DNA from: Pseudopyrenochaeta lycopersici
Lineage: Eukaryota > Ascomycota > Dothideomycetes > Pleosporales > Pseudopyrenochaetaceae
NCBI GenBank assembly: GCA_003313425.1
Contig: NHZP01000064.1
Location: forward strand, 1 to 64,000
Direction: 5' to 3'
Length of the DNA: 64,000 nucleotides
The stretch's first letter is position 1. Each line of letters starts with the position of its first letter. Positions 58,042 to 64,000 of this stretch are shown here, piece by piece. The notes beneath the pieces were generated by a model, which made no database searches, was not told the origin of the DNA, and worked only from the letters and a program-made list of their open reading frames with translations. Both the position numbers and the translations under genes were made by a program.

Positions 58042-61000
58042 ATAGCAACCCTAAGCATAAGGGACGCGACCGTCGTCCTAACCAATTACAACAGCTAGAC
58101 GGCCTAGTACCGCCAGTTTAAGATAAAGTGCGAATCATTAAGGAACTGGCCCCTTATCAACCCAGAAGGTACTGAAGAACTGAAACAGAAGCTAACAGTT
58201 CCACGATTACCGAACATTGCTGATTATCAACCTGCAGCGACAGTTTTAGCGAGGAGCACTACGTTAAGCTCTTGAACGCGCGGAAACACGCAACTAACAC
58301 AACAAGAGGAGATTCCTTCCGCTACTATTCTAACAAGGATCTCCAAACTCTCCCAGAGTGGACAGGAAGTATATAAAGAGGACCGCGATAACTATAAGAT
58401 ACACCTTAAATCGTATAAGCTCTTAGTAGCTACTGTCTTACCTCATCTGCAACTAAGCTGCTGTAAGTCGGGCAAGTCGGTCCGGGAATAGGTAACCTCC
58501 CTCCGGGAGACGGTAGGTGTTAACCTACAGGAAGAACGAACTAAAGCGCGAGAAAAGTACCACGCTGCACTTAGGCCAATGAGAACCCCAAGCAATTAGG
58601 AAACATGGCTGACTGAGTACAATCGAGCAGTAACCCGAGCTGAAACCCTAAAGGTTAGCGAGGTGCTGCAAACAGAAGATGTAAAAAATAACTTCCTAGG
58701 CGCTGTCTCGAAGGTGGCCCTAACATAGGTAGCTACCTTCTCTAGTCCTAGATATAACAGAATAACTATTAATAGGAAGAAGATGATAAAACTCTTCCGC
58801 GACTATATAAGCCTATCCTACCTATTAAAGGGCACGCAGAAGAGCGCTTTTACTGTAAGAGAAGTATTATACGTCTCTAACAGTGTATCCGTTTAGGGCA
58901 CACAAAATAGAGACGCTCTAAGTGTGTTAGAAAGAGCGCTATCTGCCCCCTTATAGGGCGGCCAAGGGAAACCCAGGCAGAAACGAAAACGTAATAGTTA
59001 AATAACTAAATCTAAGCAGTTCCCGATTGGGAATACAGCGGTAGCTGGAGATAATTATCCTACTTGTAGACAGCGCTATAACTTATTAGACTGTTACTAC
59101 GTGTATACTAATAAGGCACCTAAGTAGTTTAAGCTAAATTAAAGTATTACTAAACTGGTACAGTACAAAATTAATAATAATAATGACTTATAGAGGGCGA
59201 TACAGGAATTAAGCCTAGAGGCTAAGAAACTGCGCCTTTCCTCTGCATCGCGATCGATTACGCTGCGCATTAAAACATTACAAACACTAGACCTATCAAC
59301 AGATTGACTAGAAGGTCGTGTTATAGCAACTACTGAAGCGGTTATGGCCGTATTAACATTCAATGCCAGTAGTCAAGAATACCCACTTAAGAATGCATTC
59401 ATCCTTGACTCCGGCTTAACCGCACATATCTGCAATAACATCAATCAAATTAAACACCTTCGCGAGCTGGTAATGAGAGACTGCATTTAGGCAGGTAATA
59501 CACAAGTTTAGATTAAAGGCTATAGGACAGTATACGTCAAAACCTAAGGAGTGGAAAGAAAGCATACTCTAAGGCTTGATAACGTGGCTTGGTGTCCTGA
59601 CCTCCTCTGTAACCTGGTGTTATTCAGACTACTTAGAAGACAGGGGATCTGGTAGGATAATAAACAAGAGCTAACAACACTACAGAGATGGGATAACTCA
59701 ATCATCGCATACCTGACAGAAGCACACGACCAATAGGTACTCGAGCAATCAGATGCAAACGACAGTGCCTTTCACACCCGATTCAACTCTTAAACCAAGC
59801 AGGCGCTACAAAGAGCAAGCGCAATACTATAGCATAAGCGCCTAGGGCATCTAGGGCCCGCAGTAATTAAACACCTCGTCCAACAATCTAAGGGGGTGCG
59901 CATCAAAGGCGTTACTACAGTCGAGTGCGACGCATGTAGGAGAGCTAAATCAAAGCGCAGGATCCGCAGAGAACCTCGACTGAGCGAAGAAGGGCCGGGA
60001 GAACAAATCGCGATTGACTTTCACGACTACGAAGTCAGGAGCTACTTAAAGGAAAAGTGCCAAATGCTAATTACTAACCAATTCTCGGCATATAACTAGG
60101 ATTTCTACTTCACTAACAACAGACCAGCACGATCTATTATTTGATTACTAGATAATTTTACTTACTTCCTATATACGCAGTTTAATATTTCTGTAAAAGT
60201 AATTAAGACGGATAACGAGATAGTGACTGTTAAGCCAGAAGTTAAAAGATAGTGCACGTCCAAAGGTATAAAGGTTAAGCCTTCTGCTCCTAATACCTAA
60301 TTACAGAATGGCGGAGGAGAACGCTTAGGGGGTGTAATAAAAGAAAAGGCACGCACAATACGACTGGATGCTAATCTCCCCTAGGAACTATAGCTAGAAA
60401 TTACAAGAGCGGCAGTATACCTATATAATAGAACGCCGAACTACTTAAACTGCTGGAAAAGCCTATACAAGGTATTCTTTACAAGGGTCGCTGCTATAAA
60501 TGGTATCGTCACTAGACTACGGAAACCAAACCAAGCTTATCTTAAAGCATATGGCTGCAAGGCATTTACAATAACTGACGATACCCACCGAAGAAAGTTG
60601 CAACTACAACGCTTAGATCCAAAGGCCTAAATTGGCTATCTTATTAGCTATCAATCTATAAATATCTACTAAGTTTGGATCCTATTACTAGCTAAAGTTA
60701 TTAGTATAAGAGACGTAGTCTTTAACGAAAGCGTAGTGTTTAGCGGCAAAACGGAAGACCTCATAGACAACCTTATGCATAATACCCTGCAGGAGATCGC
60801 AACGTAGGTGAAAATGATTGAACTGCCTACGCTACCGCGACAGGAACAGCCTGAGACTAGGTTGTTCTACGAAGACGATACAATAATAGGAAAGAGTTTA
60901 AGCCCACAAGGTTAAAAGTTAAGAAATTGCTAAAGTAGAAAGGTGATGGACTTATACCCAACGCTGCCAGACACTCCGCCACCTGTAGCTCTCCTTAGCC

Positions 61001-62820
61001 AGGCGTAGACCAACGAACTTGAAGCTAATAGCACGATAACATAAGGCTCGTCAAAAACAGAACTATAGGTAGCAGCATTTATAGCTGGCACTTAAGCAGG
61101 GCACGTAGAGGAACACGAAGGCAAGCCTATTGATAAGGCACAGCTAAAGAGAATGCTGGCAAAGGGGGTGAAGCCTTACTGAAACCAATTGCTACTTCTT
61201 CCGACAACTTACTCAAAGCTTAAAGATTATCCTCTGCACGAAATATTTAAGGAAGCAGAACGAGAACACCTAAGGAGCTATGAATAAATGAAGTCCTGGG
61301 CTGAAGTGCTAATTACTCCCATCAAACGGAAAGGCCGCTAAATATTAGACTGCATATAGGTGTATACCTACAAATTAGACAAACACCATTACCTTATTAA
61401 ATATAAAGCACGACTAGTCGTTCGTAGCAATCAGCAACGAAACATCACATCACAGGACATATACGCAGCCACTTTAGCTAGCAGGTCTTTTTGAATGCTC
61501 ATGGCAATCGCTGCCAAGTTTAACCTTGAACTCAAACAGTACAACGTTACTAACGCATTCGTGCATGCAACAATAGATAGAGAAATCTACATGAGAATGC
61601 CACGAGGATACCAGAAGCCCGGAACAATCCTTAAGCTTAAAAAGGCACTTTACGGTCTTCGAATTTCACCGCTCCTATAGCAGAAAGAATTCGTCTCAAC
61701 CCTCACCAAACTAGGCTTCAAACAAGTGCCACATAAAGCCTGCTGCATAATCAAGGATAGCATTATCATCTTCTTTTACGTCGATAACATTATCTTAGCC
61801 TATCACCAGAAGAAGGAGGTAGAAGCTCAACAAGCTATTAAGGCTCTTCGAGAAAGATACACCTTCACAGGGGGAGAAGACTTACAATAGTTCCTCGGCG
61901 TTGAAGTTATCAGAGACTAAGAACAATAATTAATTTAACTCTCCTAGTTAGCCTATGCCGACAAAATTAGCAGACTTGCAGATAGGAAAGATATCCAACA
62001 TAATACTCTAATAGCAAACGTTGAACTCCAGCCACGCAAGGGATTAGCATCACCATCAGAAGTTAATAAATATTAGCGTAAGATTGGTTCCTTACTATTT
62101 ACCGCCGTTATAACACGACCAGATATCGCCTTCGCAACATCGCGCCTTGCACGCTTCCTCGTTAACCCTGGCACGGAGCACTAGGAGGCTGCTGACAGAG
62201 TCCTGCTCTACCTTGCAGCGACAAAATCAAGAGCACTCTAATTGGGAGGAGGCGACAAGCTTAAAGTAGCCAGCGACGCATCATTTGCCGATAATATAGT
62301 CGATAGAAAGAGTTCGCAAGGTTATGTAATTAAGCTATTTAGTAGTCTTGTTACCTGGAGAGTAAGTAAACAGGACACGGTTACTACCTCAACAACTAAA
62401 GCAGAACTGCTCGCACTCTCCTAAGTAGCAAAGGAAGCTATCTTTACCTCGCGACTTCTTAAGGAGCTCCAAATATTATTACCAGAGTCGACCATTACAA
62501 TTTAATATAATAATACACAGATAATTCGACTTATAACGGAAGAGATTGCAAAACTCTAAACTAAACTTCGACATGTAGATATCTACAATTACTAGCTACG
62601 ACAGAAAGTATTGCTTGGACGAATTTAAGTTAAATACGTAAAGTCCTCGCAAATGATAGCAGATAGACTTACTAAAGCGCTGCCCTTAAACAAATAGGAG
62701 AACTTTCTTAATTAATTAGGACTGGTAAATAAGAAACCGGCCTTAGCAAAAGAGTTAAAACTTGAAGACATACAGACTTAAATAGAGGATCTGACAATCG
62801 CATAAGATATAAGTTTTTGA
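58042..62820 (+). pseudogene. Copia gag-pol polyprotein (gag-protease-integrase-RT-RNase H)
   Basis: One frame of 1,593 codons from ATA 58042 (mutated ATG) to TGA 62818. Order: gag (RQFKIKCESLRNWPLINP); zinc-knuckle-like CRQRYNLLDC near 59070; protease core LDSGLTAHIC near 59410; integrase HHCC (HKRLGHL and CDACRRAKSKR) and catalytic region (AIDFHDYE, IKTDNE, NGGGERLGG); reverse transcriptase (LELKQYNVTNAFVHA, ALYGLRISPLL, FFYVDNIIL); RNase H (ASDASFADN). The integrase-before-RT order defines copia. The RT catalytic YVDD is YVDN, a G-to-A change. More than 50 in-frame stops, nearly all at Gln or Trp. Confidence 0.92.
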
Positions 62821-62853
62821 CAGCTTAGAAGATTACTCCAAGCTGAGGGGGTG

Positions 62854-63016
62854 TGTCAGATTGTTAAATACAAGGAAAGAGCGATAAATAGTAGGACCGA
62901 TAACTATTGCGATCTACGGAACCTCCGGAAGTAGAGGAGCTATAAAAAAGAACAGACAGAACAACAATAAATAAATAATCAATTTTCTGACCAACATATT
63001 CATTAAAATTCTGACA
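62854..63016 (+). repeat. 3' LTR of copia element (163 bp)
   Basis: TGTCAGATTG ... TTCTGACA, followed by AGCTT. It differs from the 5' LTR only at about a dozen C/T or G/A positions. Confidence 0.93.
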
Positions 63017-63021
63017 AGCTT

Positions 63022-63530
63022 AATGTATAGCTGCGTGCACTAACACTGCCTACTAAACGCTCCTAGAGTAACTAGCTCAAGGTGACTGCAAGAAGGTTTT
63101 AGTAACCGCGAGATATATTATGTAATTCCTTTCTTACTTAAGGGATTAAACATCTTCCTGCTTTAATATTACTAACAGGACTAGTTTTCTATAAGCAAAC
63201 ATAAAACGTTTACTTTTAATAGTAGGACGGAGAGATTCTTAACTTTTTTTTATACTTTTCTTTCTTTTCTATATTAGGAATTAAGATAATAATCTTACTA
63301 GAGGAGGCGTTTAAGGCATAGTATTAAATTCTAAAATGTGCTAGCTTGCTTAATTATAAATAGCTATTGGCTATAAAGTGCGGCATAGTAACTAAAAATA
63401 GGTCTTACTTAAACTATAAGAGCACTATCCGTTATCTGGCTCCTACATAAACTGGCCCCTCTATACGCTTATGCGTCTTTATCTTTTAAACCTAGCACAC
63501 AATTTGTAAATCTCTATTCTCTGCTCCTTA
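63022..63530. other. AT-rich spacer, no gene
   Basis: TA-rich sequence between the copia element and the F-box-like gene; nothing supported. Confidence 0.45.
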
Positions 63531-64000
63531 ATGGCCTGTGTCCGGCTGAATGAGCTACTGGTAGAAGTCCTACGCCTGATTCTTGTTCAGCTACCTACAA
63601 CTGCAGCGCTCTCTTTTATACTTACCTGCCGGCGCATTATCGCTGCATGCGACAATTGGGCTACCTGGCGAGACCTTGTAGCAGCACAACCGACCTTAGC
63701 CACTTGCTACTGCACTGTTACCGCTCAGTGCAAGGAGCAAAGTATCTGGAAGCACTACGTCGTGGCTGATGCCCTAGTAAGTCAACGACAATTGCTCACT
63801 AGGGCGGACGTAGAACGATGGCTGCCCTTTATGATTAGCTTACACCGTACGTCCATGCGGCAGGCAAATATCAAGAGAGCAAGGCTTTTGGCTAATCCGC
63901 ATAATTTGTACCTACAGACCCTATAGTTATGTCTACAGACGTCGTTTCCCTCCAGCAACTATGCGATAGCCTATGTAATATTTCAGATCGTTGTAGTTTA
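63531..64000 (+). pseudogene. F-box-like protein gene, 5' part (runs off window)
   Basis: ATG at 63531. Residues 6-50 (LNELLVEVLRLILVQLP, then ALSFILTCRRI, and WATWRDLV) follow the F-box pattern of hydrophobic helices that bind Skp1 in SCF ubiquitin ligases. The next part includes WKHYVVADALVSQRQLL and ADVERWLPFM. An in-frame TAG lies at 63924; it is either a mutated Gln/Trp codon or lies within an intron. The window ends before any substrate-binding region, so the target is unknown. The first 131 codons are free of stops, unlike its neighbours. Confidence 0.6.

Larger units (their letters stand above)
57837..63021 (+). mobile_element. Complete Ty1/copia retrotransposon, RIP-inactivated
   Basis: Two 163-bp LTRs (57842-58004 and 62854-63016), a perfect 5-bp target-site duplication AGCTT on both sides, a single-frame gag-pol, and a polypurine tract (GAGGGGGTG) just before the 3' LTR. 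The complete structure shows it inserted once and was then mutated in place. Confidence 0.93.

Overview
The window looks like a subtelomeric, repeat-rich stretch of a filamentous ascomycete (Pezizomycotina) chromosome. The evidence is telomere-like CCCTAA/TTAGGG motifs at the left side, three telomere-linked RecQ-type helicase (TLH) genes, short spliceosomal introns of 47-55 nt with fungal GTRAGT / CTAAC / YAG signals, a Ty1/copia retroelement, a Fot1/pogo transposase fragment and an RTA1-family membrane protein gene. Almost every gene is broken by TAG, TAA or TGA at Gln, Trp or Arg codons, with start codons changed from ATG to ATA. These are C-to-T / G-to-A changes, mostly CpA to TpA, as expected from repeat-induced point mutation (RIP). 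I cannot name the species.

Layout. 1-4.3 kb: almost G-free pyrimidine-rich satellite, then a 20-bp telomere-like minisatellite and a short interstitial telomere. 4.97-9.8 kb: TLH copy A (minus), divergent from an unrecognised plus-strand gene (9.85-11.56 kb). 11.9-14.5 kb: second pyrimidine block with a 15-bp minisatellite. 14.8-19.4 kb: TLH copy B (minus). 20-22 kb: AT/CT-rich tandem repeats. 22.0-26.9 kb: TLH copy C (minus), with several in-frame microsatellite expansions and a deleted helicase lobe. The left 27 kb is therefore a stack of [pyrimidine block + TLH] modules, all pointing towards the left end.

27.2-30.4 kb is a three-gene block found again at 54.1-56.9 kb. It holds a spliced secreted protein made of 55-residue Gly/Arg-rich repeats, each with one Lys-Arg site; a small membrane protein (W); and a divergent secreted protein with a possible PEBP fold and a C-terminal anchor. 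Between the two copies lie two small secreted-protein genes, an RTA1-like gene with three recognisable introns, a small membrane-protein gene, a truncated Fot1/pogo element fused to the 3' end of a third PEBP-like copy, and a pair of large minus-strand genes (Y 40.7-44.5 kb, X 44.9-47.2 kb). X carries a ParB-like GQHR motif. A CCCCTAGGGG palindrome occurs in clusters just upstream of both X and Y and beyond the 5' end of a fragment of X at 30.7-31.1 kb. A 3.8-kb copy of the left-end pyrimidine satellite follows at 47.8-51.7 kb.

The right end holds a retroelement-like remnant (52.0-52.6 kb), AT-rich DNA, the second three-gene block, a complete copia element with 163-bp LTRs and an AGCTT target duplication (57,842-63,016), and the start of an F-box-like gene running off the window.

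Most relevant for follow-up: the X/Y gene pair with its shared palindrome, and the duplicated block containing the Kex2-site repeat protein. All functional statements are inferred from motifs read by eye; no database search was run.
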